From contig NZ_QFXK01000034.1 of NCBI RefSeq assembly GCF_003261635.1, positions 237,003 to 301,002 on the forward strand: DNA of 64,000 nt, in the 5' to 3' direction. The notes beneath the pieces were generated by a model. That model was not told where the DNA came from and made no database searches. It worked only from the letters and a program-made list of their open reading frames with translations. Below, one piece after another: positions 25,922 through 33,975 of this stretch. A program made the position numbers and the translations under genes. Each line of letters starts with the position of its first letter. Position 1 is the first letter of the stretch. Source of the stretch: Kribbella monticola. Its GTDB lineage: Bacteria; Actinomycetota; Actinomycetes; Propionibacteriales; Kribbellaceae.

Positions 25922-27985
25922 ATGCCGAAATTGTCGATCGCGGAAATCTACGATGCCGCGTTGTCCGCGGGATTCACGCCGCAGCAGGCAACCACCTGGA
26001 CCGCGATCGCGATGGCCGAGTCGGGCGGCCGGACCGGCGCGCTCAACGACAAGGGCGAGCACTCGGTGGGGTTGTGGCAGATCAACGTCGCCTCCGACGG
26101 CGGCCGCGCCAGCCGGTACGGCGACCTGAACGACCCGCGGGCGAACGCAAGAGCGGCGTACGCGATCTCGAACCACGGCACGGACATGCGGCCGTGGACC
26201 ACGACGCACGACTCGCACAAGGGCACCGCGGCCGACTACCGCACCTACCTCGACCAGGTGGAAGCCGTCACCGGCGTGCAGGGCGACGACCGAGGAGTCG
26301 GCGGGTACAGCTCTCACCTGCCGCCGCCGCTGCCTTCCTCCAACGGTGCAGGGCATCCCGCGATGATGCAGCCCGCTACGTACGACCAGATCGACGCCGG
26401 ACACACTGTCGTCGGGATGCAGTCGGACAGCGACCACGACGGCCTGACGGACGCGTTCGAGCAGGCGGCCGGCACCGGCGTGAAGGTGGCCGACACCGAT
26501 CATGACGGCCTCACCGACGGGTACGAGGTCGCCGTCAGCCACTCGAGCCCGTTGCTGGCCGACGGGGACTCCGACGGCCTGTCGGACAGTACTGAGGCGT
26601 CGCTGGGCAGCAATCCGCTGAAGTGGGACAGCGACAACGACGGACTCTCGGACAAGGTCGAGCTCGCGTACGGATCGGACCCGCAGCACGCGGACGCCGG
26701 TGACGGCGTGATCCCCGGCCCACCCCAACCCGCAGTACCGCAGCTCGCCGGACAACAGCTCGCTGGGCAACAGTTCGCTGGGCAACAGACGATGCAGCAG
26801 ACAGGCGTCCAGCTGCAGACCTTGCAGGCGGCCGGTACGCCGGGGGCCGGTGCCGGCTCGACCAAGGTGGAGCGGTTCGTCGATGTCGCGCTGGCGCAGG
26901 AGGGCGACAAGTACGTCTTCGGCGTCCGGGCGAAACTGGACGATCCGAACCCGGACAAGTTCGACTGTTCCGAGCTGACCAAGTGGGCCGCGCACCAGGC
27001 CGGGGTGGAGATCCCGGACGGCGCGATGTACCAGTACCTCGACCTCAAGCAGAAGGACTCGCTGATCTCGGTCGACCAGGCCATGCACACCAAGGGCGCG
27101 CTGCTGTTCTACTTCTCGGACGAGCCCACGCCGGGCGGTGGCCGGCCGTCGAGGGCGCACGTCGCGATCAGTCTCGGGGACGGCCGCACGATCGAGGCCA
27201 AGGGTACGAAGTACGGCGTGGGTGAGTTCACCGCGCACAACCGGTTCAACTACGCGGGCGTGATCCCCGGGCTCGATTCGTCGATGGCACCGGCCGGCCA
27301 CGCGGCCGAGTCCTTCCAGCCGGTCAGCGCGACCCCCGTCAGCCACTACGACCAGATCGATCTCGGTACGTCGATCGTCGCGCCACCGGATACCGATCAC
27401 GACGGCCTCACCGACGCGTTCGAGAAGCTGGCGGGCACCAGCCCGACCTCGGCCGACACCGACAAGGACGGGCTGCCGGACGCGTTCGAGGCGATCAAGT
27501 CGCACACCGATCCGTTGAGCGCGGACACCGACCACGACGGGGTGTCCGACCCGTTCGAGCTCTCCGCCGGCACCGACCCGGGCAAGATTCCCGGCGTCGC
27601 CGGGGTCGGCGGGCAGGGCCAGTTCGCCGAGGTGATCCGGGGTGGCGTGGTGGATACCGACCACGACGGCCTGACCGACACCTACGAGACCAGGGCCGGG
27701 CTGAACCCCCACAGCATGGACACCGACGGCGACGGGCTGTCCGACAGCTCCGAGCTGTCGCTAGGGACGAACGCGGCCGCGCTCGACTCGGATCACGACG
27801 GGATCAGCGACTCGCTCGAGGTCCAGTTCGGGTCCGATCCGGTGCACAGCGGTCTCGGCGGCGACCTGGGTGCGAACGCCGGGACCGGGATGCTGACCGG
27901 TGTCGGCGACGGCCTCGATCCCGGTGCCGACGGAATCCATGGGCCGGAGGGGCTGGGCGGGACCCCCGACATTGCTCCACACTGA
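25922..27985 (+). CDS. Modular peptidoglycan hydrolase with TSP3-like calcium repeats, no signal peptide
   Basis: 687 residues in five blocks. Residues 1-130 are a lysozyme/transglycosylase-like domain (AMAESGG with Glu33, SVGLWQINVASDGG). Next come calcium-binding thrombospondin-3-type repeats (SDSDHDGLTD, DTDHDGLTD, DSDNDGLSD). A Gln-rich linker carries three LAGQQ/FAGQQ units. Residues about 325-450 are an NlpC/P60-like amidase with Cys349 (FDCSEL) and His413 (SRAHVAIS). A second run of DTDHDG repeats ends the protein. There is no secretion signal, so export needs another route. Its place beside an eCIS block suggests cargo or a particle-linked wall hydrolase (inference). Start set by AGGGGG upstream. 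Confidence 0.8.
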   Translation: MPKLSIAEIYDAALSAGFTPQQATTWTAIAMAESGGRTGALNDKGEHSVGLWQINVASDGGRASRYGDLNDPRANARAAYAISNHGTDMRPWTTTHDSHKGTAADYRTYLDQVEAVTGVQGDDRGVGGYSSHLPPPLPSSNGAGHPAMMQPATYDQIDAGHTVVGMQSDSDHDGLTDAFEQAAGTGVKVADTDHDGLTDGYEVAVSHSSPLLADGDSDGLSDSTEASLGSNPLKWDSDNDGLSDKVELAYGSDPQHADAGDGVIPGPPQPAVPQLAGQQLAGQQFAGQQTMQQTGVQLQTLQAAGTPGAGAGSTKVERFVDVALAQEGDKYVFGVRAKLDDPNPDKFDCSELTKWAAHQAGVEIPDGAMYQYLDLKQKDSLISVDQAMHTKGALLFYFSDEPTPGGGRPSRAHVAISLGDGRTIEAKGTKYGVGEFTAHNRFNYAGVIPGLDSSMAPAGHAAESFQPVSATPVSHYDQIDLGTSIVAPPDTDHDGLTDAFEKLAGTSPTSADTDKDGLPDAFEAIKSHTDPLSADTDHDGVSDPFELSAGTDPGKIPGVAGVGGQGQFAEVIRGGVVDTDHDGLTDTYETRAGLNPHSMDTDGDGLSDSSELSLGTNAAALDSDHDGISDSLEVQFGSDPVHSGLGGDLGANAGTGMLTGVGDGLDPGADGIHGPEGLGGTPDIAPH
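26744..26788 (+). repeat. Three 15-bp in-frame repeats (LAGQQ linker)
   Basis: Residues 275-289 of the hydrolase read LAGQQ-LAGQQ-FAGQQ, a short slippage-type array in the linker before the NlpC/P60-like domain. Confidence 0.7.
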
Positions 27986-27987
27986 GA

Positions 27988-28006
27988 CTTGGTGTCTTTC
28001 ACCAGG
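27988..28006. terminator. Small hairpin between hydrolase and SARP genes
   Basis: CTTGGTG, loop TCTTT, CACCAGG: a 7-bp stem with one G-T pair starting 2 bases after the hydrolase stop. It could weaken read-through into the regulator or be an operator. Confidence 0.4.
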
Positions 28007-28020
28007 CCGGGGGGCTAGCC

Positions 28021-30792
28021 GTGGGTTCTGTGGTGTTCAGGGAGAAGGTCCGACGACCGGAGCCGTCGGGTCTTTCGCGTGTCCGGCTGGAGCGTCCGCT
28101 GCTCGACGAAACGGGGCCGAGCGTCGGACTGTTGCTGGCGCCGGCCGGGTCGGGCAAGACGACCTTGCTTGCACAGGTCGCCGCGACCCCGCTCCGGCCG
28201 ACAGCCTGGTACCGGGCGCGTCCGGAGGATCGCACCGAGGACGCGCTCGTCCGGCACGTGACCGAGGCGCTGTCGGTGGTGTTGCCGGCGGCGCTGTCCA
28301 CCTCGACGACGGTCGACGACCTCATCCTCGCGACCGAGAACGGCGTGCCCGGACCCGTTCAGCTGATCGTGGACGACGTGCACGAGCTGGCCGGCAGCCC
28401 GGCGGAGGCCGCGTTGGAGCGGTTCCTGGAGTTCCGGCCGCGGCACCTGAGGCTGCTGCTCGGCTCGCGCCGGCCGCTCGCGCTGAACACACCCCGGCTG
28501 ATCGTCTCCGGAGACCTGCTGGAGCTGGACAGTGACGACCTGCGGTTCCGGTCCTGGGAGGTCGAGGAGCTGTTCCGCTCCGTGTATCGGCAACCGCTGT
28601 CGCCCGAGGCTGCTGCCGCGCTGACCCGGCGTACCGGTGGGTGGGCTGCCGGCTTGCAACTGTTCCACCTCGCCACGATGGGGAAGTCGAGCACTGAGCG
28701 GATCCGGGCCGCGACCGAGCTCGGTGGCCGGTCACGGCTGGTGCGCGCCTATCTGACACGCAATGTGTTGGCAGGCCTGGCTCCGGAGCGCCGGAACTTC
28801 TTGTTGGTCACCAGTGCGCTAGGCAGGCTCACTGGGCCGCTCTGCGATGAGCTGCTCGAACAGCACGGCAGTGCCGCAGTACTGGAAGAGTTGGAGGCGC
28901 TGCAGTTCTTCACGACGTCCACGGACGACGGGGCGACGTACAGGTATCACCAGGTGCTGCAGACGCATCTGGAAGGTTTGCTCATCGACGAGTTGGGGGC
29001 GGCTGCCTCGCGGGAGATCCACGCCCGCAGCGCGACTCTGCTGGAGAAGGCCGACCATCCACGGGAGGCCATGCGGGCCTACGCACTGGCAGACGACTGG
29101 GCGTCGGTGGCGCGGCTGTTGCAGCAAGGGAACTCGGTCGCGCACGACTGGGTCACGCGCTCCGGGCTGCCGGACGACGACCCCTGGCTCGCGTTGGCGC
29201 GGGCACGGCGGCTGTTCCGATCCGGGTCGGTAGGCGCCGCGGTGACTGCCTATCGCGATGCCGAGGCGCTGCTGGACGACCCCGAGTTCCAGGCGCGCTG
29301 TGCGAACGAACGTGCCCAGGCCGAGGTGTGGCTGCCGCAACCGCCTGCTTTTCCTGTACGGCGTACCGGGCAAGCGATCCGCCAAGCGCTCAGGCGGTTG
29401 CCGGGGCTCGGGCCCGGGGTGGACGCGAAGGCCGGCGTCGACCCGCTCTCGGCCGGGACGATCGCTTTGCTGAGTGGACAATTCGACGCGGCTCGGGACA
29501 TCTTGATGCCGATCGCGGCGGACTCGACCGTTCGCAATGCCGGGCGATTGTGGGCGGCGATCGCGGTCGTGATGGCCGATCTCGCGCGCGGCAGCTGGTC
29601 GCATGCCGAGGTGCCGCTGGAGGAGATCGCGCTCTCTGCCGAGCTGGACGAACTCCCCTGGCTTGCCCGGGTCGCGCGCGGTCTACAGGCCGCCGTGCTG
29701 CTGGCGACCCGTCCCGATGACTGGCGGCCCGACGGTTGCGCGTCGATGGTCGACGACTGCAACCGCGACGGCGACCGCTGGGGATCGTTGCTGATGGCAA
29801 TCTTCATCGGGGCTGCACAACTGACAGCAGGTGAGGACCATGCGGCGATCGACTGGCTTCGCCGGGGTGCGACCGAGGCAGCCGGACTCGACGCGCGGGT
29901 GCCACAGGCCTGGGCGCTCGCGCTCGGTGCGATCGCGATGGCCAGGCTGCGACATCCGAGGACGGCTGCGCAGCTGACCGAGGCCGAGAGCCTGATCCGC
30001 TCCGCCGCCGTACCAGGTGCCCATCGGCTCCTCGACCACGCCCGCCAGCTGGCCGAGAGCGACCCGGTCACCAACATCGCCGTACGGGGAGCTGCGCGGT
30101 TGTACACGCTGGGCGGCTTCCGCCTTGAGCTCGATGGACAGGCCGTGGACTGGCCGCCGTTGCGGCCGCGGGCCCGCGCCTTGTTGTTGCTGTTGGCAAT
30201 CAACGCTGGGAAGGACCTGCATCGGGAGCGGCTGATCGACGCGCTCTGGCCGGATGCGCCCGCGGACGCAGGAACCCATCGTTTGCAGGTGGCCGCTTCG
30301 AACGTGCGGCAATGCCTGGCCGGTGTCGGGCTCGGTGACCAGGCAGTCCAGCGCAACGGCGACGCCTACCGGCTGGTGCTTCCGGGCACCTGGATCGACC
30401 TCACCGAGTTCGAGGAGCAGCTGCGACAGGCCCGGCGCTCGGGAAAGTTGGCGGACTGGTCCGGCGTACTCGATCTGTACGTCGGTGAGCTGCTACCCGA
30501 GGTGGGCGCTGCTGAGTGGGTACTGGCCGAGCGGGAACGCTACCGACTAGCTGCAGCCGACGCCGCAGTACAGGTGGCCGGCCTGGCCGAGGACGCCCAG
30601 GCCCTGCGTGCAGCACACCGCGCTGTCGAGCTGGACTCGCTGCGGGACTCCTCCTGGCTCCTGCTGGCCGATCTCCAAGCAGAGCAAGGCGATCCGACCG
30701 CTGCGGCCGCGACCCGTCGCGAGCACGCCAGGATCTGTGCAGAGCTGGCGGCTCCCCTCAGTCCGCGGGGACGATCTGGACGCGATGGATGA
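28021..30792 (+). CDS. MalT-like ATPase fused to C-terminal SARP/BTAD DNA-binding domain
   Basis: 923 residues. Walker A APAGSGKTT at about 40-48 and VQLIVDDVHELAG (Walker B) form a STAND/MalT-type ATPase, followed by a long helical repeat region (about 320-680). The C-terminus is a winged helix (LYTLGGFRLELDGQAVDWPPLRPRARALLLLL) plus a BTAD helical domain (WIDLTEFEEQLRQARRSG to the end), i.e. the SARP module placed last instead of first. It is likely a ligand-gated activator of the adjacent injection-system genes. GTG start with GGGGGG six bases upstream. Its last 35 bases overlap the convergent tail protein I gene. Confidence 0.85.
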   Translation: MGSVVFREKVRRPEPSGLSRVRLERPLLDETGPSVGLLLAPAGSGKTTLLAQVAATPLRPTAWYRARPEDRTEDALVRHVTEALSVVLPAALSTSTTVDDLILATENGVPGPVQLIVDDVHELAGSPAEAALERFLEFRPRHLRLLLGSRRPLALNTPRLIVSGDLLELDSDDLRFRSWEVEELFRSVYRQPLSPEAAAALTRRTGGWAAGLQLFHLATMGKSSTERIRAATELGGRSRLVRAYLTRNVLAGLAPERRNFLLVTSALGRLTGPLCDELLEQHGSAAVLEELEALQFFTTSTDDGATYRYHQVLQTHLEGLLIDELGAAASREIHARSATLLEKADHPREAMRAYALADDWASVARLLQQGNSVAHDWVTRSGLPDDDPWLALARARRLFRSGSVGAAVTAYRDAEALLDDPEFQARCANERAQAEVWLPQPPAFPVRRTGQAIRQALRRLPGLGPGVDAKAGVDPLSAGTIALLSGQFDAARDILMPIAADSTVRNAGRLWAAIAVVMADLARGSWSHAEVPLEEIALSAELDELPWLARVARGLQAAVLLATRPDDWRPDGCASMVDDCNRDGDRWGSLLMAIFIGAAQLTAGEDHAAIDWLRRGATEAAGLDARVPQAWALALGAIAMARLRHPRTAAQLTEAESLIRSAAVPGAHRLLDHARQLAESDPVTNIAVRGAARLYTLGGFRLELDGQAVDWPPLRPRARALLLLLAINAGKDLHRERLIDALWPDAPADAGTHRLQVAASNVRQCLAGVGLGDQAVQRNGDAYRLVLPGTWIDLTEFEEQLRQARRSGKLADWSGVLDLYVGELLPEVGAAEWVLAERERYRLAAADAAVQVAGLAEDAQALRAAHRAVELDSLRDSSWLLLADLQAEQGDPTAAAATRREHARICAELAAPLSPRGRSGRDG

Positions 30793-31300
30793 CGTGCGCC
30801 GGCTTGAGCGCTGCCACCACGTCCTTCAAGCGCTGCTCGTCGATCTCCTGGCCTGCCACCGGAAACACCTGTACTACGACGGCAGGCAGCGGCTCGCCTG
30901 GCAACGGATCAGTCGGGTCCACCGACCAGCTGGCACCACCTGACTCGACTACTTCGGTCCGCACGCCCAGTACTGCGCTGACCGCCAGCTCGATGCCCAG
31001 ACGTGTCCCCTGACGACCGTGCAGGTCACTGGTCGAGCGCAGCAGCTCACGCTGGCGTGCTGGGTCGTCACCGCGATCCACCGCCAGCCCGATCCAATGC
31101 GCCAACCAGGGCAGCATGTCCTCAGGTGCAGTACCGAGATCCAGGTACGCCGGCAGGTTGTCGAGCGCGCCGATCACCGGCGCCAGTACGTCGTCGAAGC
31201 TCGCACAGAGCTGCTGCGTGAACGAATCCGTCCGGTAGATCGAGGGCAGCGTCTCGCCGAGCGGATGCGGGCTCGGAAGGTCCCGCAGTGCGCCGCGCAT
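30758..31300 (-). CDS. eCIS baseplate: phage tail protein I-like
   Basis: 180 residues. HPLGETLPSIYRTDSFTQQLCASFDDVLAPVIGALDNLPAYLDLGTAPEDMLPWLAHWIGLAVD is the pattern of tail protein I/P2 gpI proteins, which form baseplate wedges with the J protein. RELLRSTSDLHGRQGTRLGIELAVSAVLG follows. It corresponds in position to the wedge partner of baseplate J (Pvc12-like). The ATG overlaps the baseplate J stop (TGATG). It is the last gene of the block, and its 3' end overlaps the convergent SARP gene by 35 bases. Confidence 0.85.
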   Translation of the reverse strand: MRGALRDLPSPHPLGETLPSIYRTDSFTQQLCASFDDVLAPVIGALDNLPAYLDLGTAPEDMLPWLAHWIGLAVDRGDDPARQRELLRSTSDLHGRQGTRLGIELAVSAVLGVRTEVVESGGASWSVDPTDPLPGEPLPAVVVQVFPVAGQEIDEQRLKDVVAALKPAHVIHRVQIVPAD

Positions 31301-33246
31301 CAGCGCACCCGCACTTGGTGTTCGTAGGAGAACACGAGAGCAGTAGCCGGTAGGTCGAGCCGCTGCACGGGCGCCGACCGACGCCCGGTCACCGGGTCTG
31401 CCGGGAAGAGCGCCACGCTGATCTCCTGAGCCATGTCGACCCCTGGGATCCGGGCGAGCGCAGCGTGTACCTCGTGCGACTGCACCGACCGCCCGAACGG
31501 CCAGCCGGTCCCGTCCGGCCCACCCGTCAACGGATGCAGCAGGTCGTACAGGGCCTTGAGGACGCCCTCCTTCACTTCCTCCGGTTCGAAGCGGGACCGT
31601 GCGCTCACGTCGACCACGGCCGTCAGCCCGACGTACTCCGGCGGCGCCACCAGCAGCCGCGTCCCGACCAGGCGCCGCTCGTCCAGCGTCCGGGTGATCC
31701 GCTCGAGCATGTCCTCGGGCGGAATCAGGTCGTCCCGGCGGATCCGTCCGACGACATCGCCGGACACATGCGGTACGACGAGGATGCGGATCCCGCCGGC
31801 ATCGGCCGCCTCCGTCGCCGGGACGCACTGCACCCGAGCGGCATCCGAGGCGACCTCGCGCGCGAGCTCCTCGAAGTCCTCCATCGTGACAGCGCGTCCC
31901 CGTGACCTGAGCAGCATCGGTCCGCGGACCTTGGCCTCGTCCAGCGTCTCCGCATCCGCTCCACCGATCGCCGCCGCCCGATTCTCGACCCGGGCGACGT
32001 ACGGGACGCTGGACTTGAGCACCCGGACCTGTCCCCGCGCGACGTTGCCGCGCCGCCCACCACCGGTCCGGTACGCCGAGATGGCGACGCTGCTGCCCGA
32101 GGGCGGCGTCTTCCCGTAGTACTGAAGTCCCCCGTCGGCCGTCCGTACCGCGGGGCCGAACTGGATGCCACCGGCGAATGCGTCCAACCGGAAATGCCGG
32201 TCGCTCTCGGTGGAGTCGGCGAACGTCGGCACCGGCTCCCACGTCTCGACTCCCTCGTCGTCCGTGATCTCGACCGTGCAGGGCTCGTTGGAGAGCACCA
32301 CCGGATGCCGCTTCAACGCGAACCGTTGCCCCGGCGTCCCGTCCGAGCGGCCGAGTACCTCGTGCCGGACCACCCCGGCATGCATCATCGGGACCGTGCC
32401 ACCGATCGTGAAGGCCGAGGCGGACAGGATCCGCGGCGAGGCCGTGTACGTCGGTCGCCCGTCGTCCACCCTCAGCAGGCGGCACCGGATCCAGCCTGCC
32501 CGTTGCCGGGCGATGATCGACGTCTCGTGCTGCGGCGGAACGTGAATCACGACGTCACCCGGCTTGTTCAGGCCCCCGGTGTCGTCCTTGTCGAGATCGC
32601 ATTCGCTCCAACCGGATCCGGTCCACGCCTCCCAGACCAGCGGCGGGTGCCGCGGATCCACGCCGACGCCGGACACACTGCAGCCCAGCCGGATCGTCAC
32701 CGCGCAAGACGGCACCGCCTCACTCAGCCCGATCAGGAGCGCGTCACCGGGGACCGGTTCCTCCGAGAAACAAGGGAATCCGTTCTTGCCGGACAACGCG
32801 GTGGTGAGATCGGACGGCGTACCGTCGGCCGGTGCGGCACCGGCTCGCGAGAACGAGCAGGGGATGATCTCCAGCTCCTGGGTCGTGGTGAAGACGATCG
32901 GCTCGTGGATATCGGTCCGCGGTGTCGCGACCTCGGTCCCGGCTCTCACCAGCACGCGTTGGGGCTGGGGCGAGGAGAGCCAGAATGTCACGCCACCGCG
33001 GGCAGCCGCCGGGGGCCGCAGTTCGACGCCGATCAGCTCGAGGAACTTCACGTAGTTGAGGTCCGGCACGCGGTTGAGCCGGTAGATCAGCTGGTCGACC
33101 ATCTGCGCGAAGGCCTCGATCAGCGTGACCCCAGGGTCCGACACGTTGTGGTCGGTCCAGTCGGGGCAACGCCGCTGGACGAGTCGCTTCGCTTCGTCCA
33201 CCAGCCCTTGGAAGGTCCGGTCGTCCAGATTCGGCGCGGGCAGCAT
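31300..33246 (-). CDS. eCIS baseplate J-like wedge protein (Pvc11-like)
   Basis: 648 residues. The N-terminus (LDDRTFQGLVDEAKRLVQRRCPDWTDHNVSDPGVTLIEAFAQMVDQLIYRLNRVPD) is the conserved start of putative baseplate assembly/J proteins in contractile injection systems. The C-terminal half (YVARVENRAAAIGGADAETLDEAKVRGPMLLRSRGRAVTMEDFEELA) is the Baseplate_J domain. It assembles with gp25 and tail protein I into wedges around the hub. One base separates it from gp25 upstream, and it overlaps tail protein I downstream. Confidence 0.92.
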   Translation of the reverse strand: MLPAPNLDDRTFQGLVDEAKRLVQRRCPDWTDHNVSDPGVTLIEAFAQMVDQLIYRLNRVPDLNYVKFLELIGVELRPPAAARGGVTFWLSSPQPQRVLVRAGTEVATPRTDIHEPIVFTTTQELEIIPCSFSRAGAAPADGTPSDLTTALSGKNGFPCFSEEPVPGDALLIGLSEAVPSCAVTIRLGCSVSGVGVDPRHPPLVWEAWTGSGWSECDLDKDDTGGLNKPGDVVIHVPPQHETSIIARQRAGWIRCRLLRVDDGRPTYTASPRILSASAFTIGGTVPMMHAGVVRHEVLGRSDGTPGQRFALKRHPVVLSNEPCTVEITDDEGVETWEPVPTFADSTESDRHFRLDAFAGGIQFGPAVRTADGGLQYYGKTPPSGSSVAISAYRTGGGRRGNVARGQVRVLKSSVPYVARVENRAAAIGGADAETLDEAKVRGPMLLRSRGRAVTMEDFEELAREVASDAARVQCVPATEAADAGGIRILVVPHVSGDVVGRIRRDDLIPPEDMLERITRTLDERRLVGTRLLVAPPEYVGLTAVVDVSARSRFEPEEVKEGVLKALYDLLHPLTGGPDGTGWPFGRSVQSHEVHAALARIPGVDMAQEISVALFPADPVTGRRSAPVQRLDLPATALVFSYEHQVRVR

Positions 33247-33247
33247 G

Positions 33248-33682
33248 TCAGACCCCCAGCTCGGCCGGCATCGTCGTACCGGCGATCTCTTCGTCCGGAA
33301 TCGTGTAGAACGGGAAGACCAGGTTGCGCGGGTCGTTCGTTCCGAGGATGACGTAACCGATGTCGACCAGCACGCGGCCGTGGTCGATCCGGTCGTAGCC
33401 GACGCCGACGTCCTCGACCGAGATGCGCGGCTCCCAGCGTTCCAGGGCCTCGCGGACGTCGTACGCGATCTGTCCCGCGGTCGCCGCGTTCGCCGGACCG
33501 AAGACGTGGTCGTGGATCCGGCAACCGAACTCGGGCCGCATCGGCCGCTCGCCCCGGGCGGTGCCGAGGATCAGCCGGATCGCCTGCTCGATCTCGCGTT
33601 CCCGGGCGACCAGGGCGATCCCGCCGGTGGCGTCCGTGCTGACCGGGAAGGCCCAGCCGGCGCCGATGAAGTCGGTACTCAT
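33248..33682 (-). CDS. eCIS gp25-like baseplate protein (Pvc9-like)
   Basis: 144 residues. The GPW/gp25 fold is indicated by GIALVAREREIEQAIRLILGTARGERPMRPEFGCRIHDHVFGP (residues 21-63), where the ExR and RPEFG motifs are family hallmarks, then VREALERWEPRISVEDV. gp25 proteins connect the baseplate wedge to the first sheath ring. The ATG lies one base after the PAAR gene stop, consistent with a tightly packed operon. Confidence 0.93.
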   Translation of the reverse strand: MSTDFIGAGWAFPVSTDATGGIALVAREREIEQAIRLILGTARGERPMRPEFGCRIHDHVFGPANAATAGQIAYDVREALERWEPRISVEDVGVGYDRIDHGRVLVDIGYVILGTNDPRNLVFPFYTIPDEEIAGTTMPAELGV

Positions 33683-33683
33683 C

Positions 33684-33965
33684 TCAGCCTCCGATCATGA
33701 CGGTCGGTGCGCCCATGACGATCGGCGCACCACAAGCGGCCGTATCGCCCATCCGCGCGGCCGGCATGCCACCGATCAGCACGGTCGGGCAACCGGGCGG
33801 CGCGATCACGCTCGGCGGGTGCACGGCCGGTGGCGGGAACGAGCAGATGTGCGGCGTACCGACCGTCGCCGCGGGCATCCCGGCGATCAGCACGGTCGGT
33901 ACGCCGGGCGGCCCGATCACCCCCGGATGTCCGGTCGGGTCGCCGACCCGGGCTGCTGCGGGCAT
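33684..33965 (-). CDS. eCIS PAAR spike-tip protein (Pvc10-like)
   Basis: 93 residues with the repetitive Pro/Gly/Ile pattern of PAAR cones: AAARVGDPTGHPGVIGPPGVPTVLIAGMPAATVGT, then a near repeat GCPTVLIGGMPAARMGDTAACGAPIVMGAPTVMIGG. His, Cys residues (HPG, HIC, CGAP) can bind the metal at the tip. It caps the VgrG-like spike. The start at 33965 has a strong GAGGAG site 6 bases upstream, and the spike gene ends 10 bases before it. Confidence 0.92.
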   Translation of the reverse strand: MPAAARVGDPTGHPGVIGPPGVPTVLIAGMPAATVGTPHICSFPPPAVHPPSVIAPPGCPTVLIGGMPAARMGDTAACGAPIVMGAPTVMIGG

Positions 33966-33975
33966 GACTGTCTCC

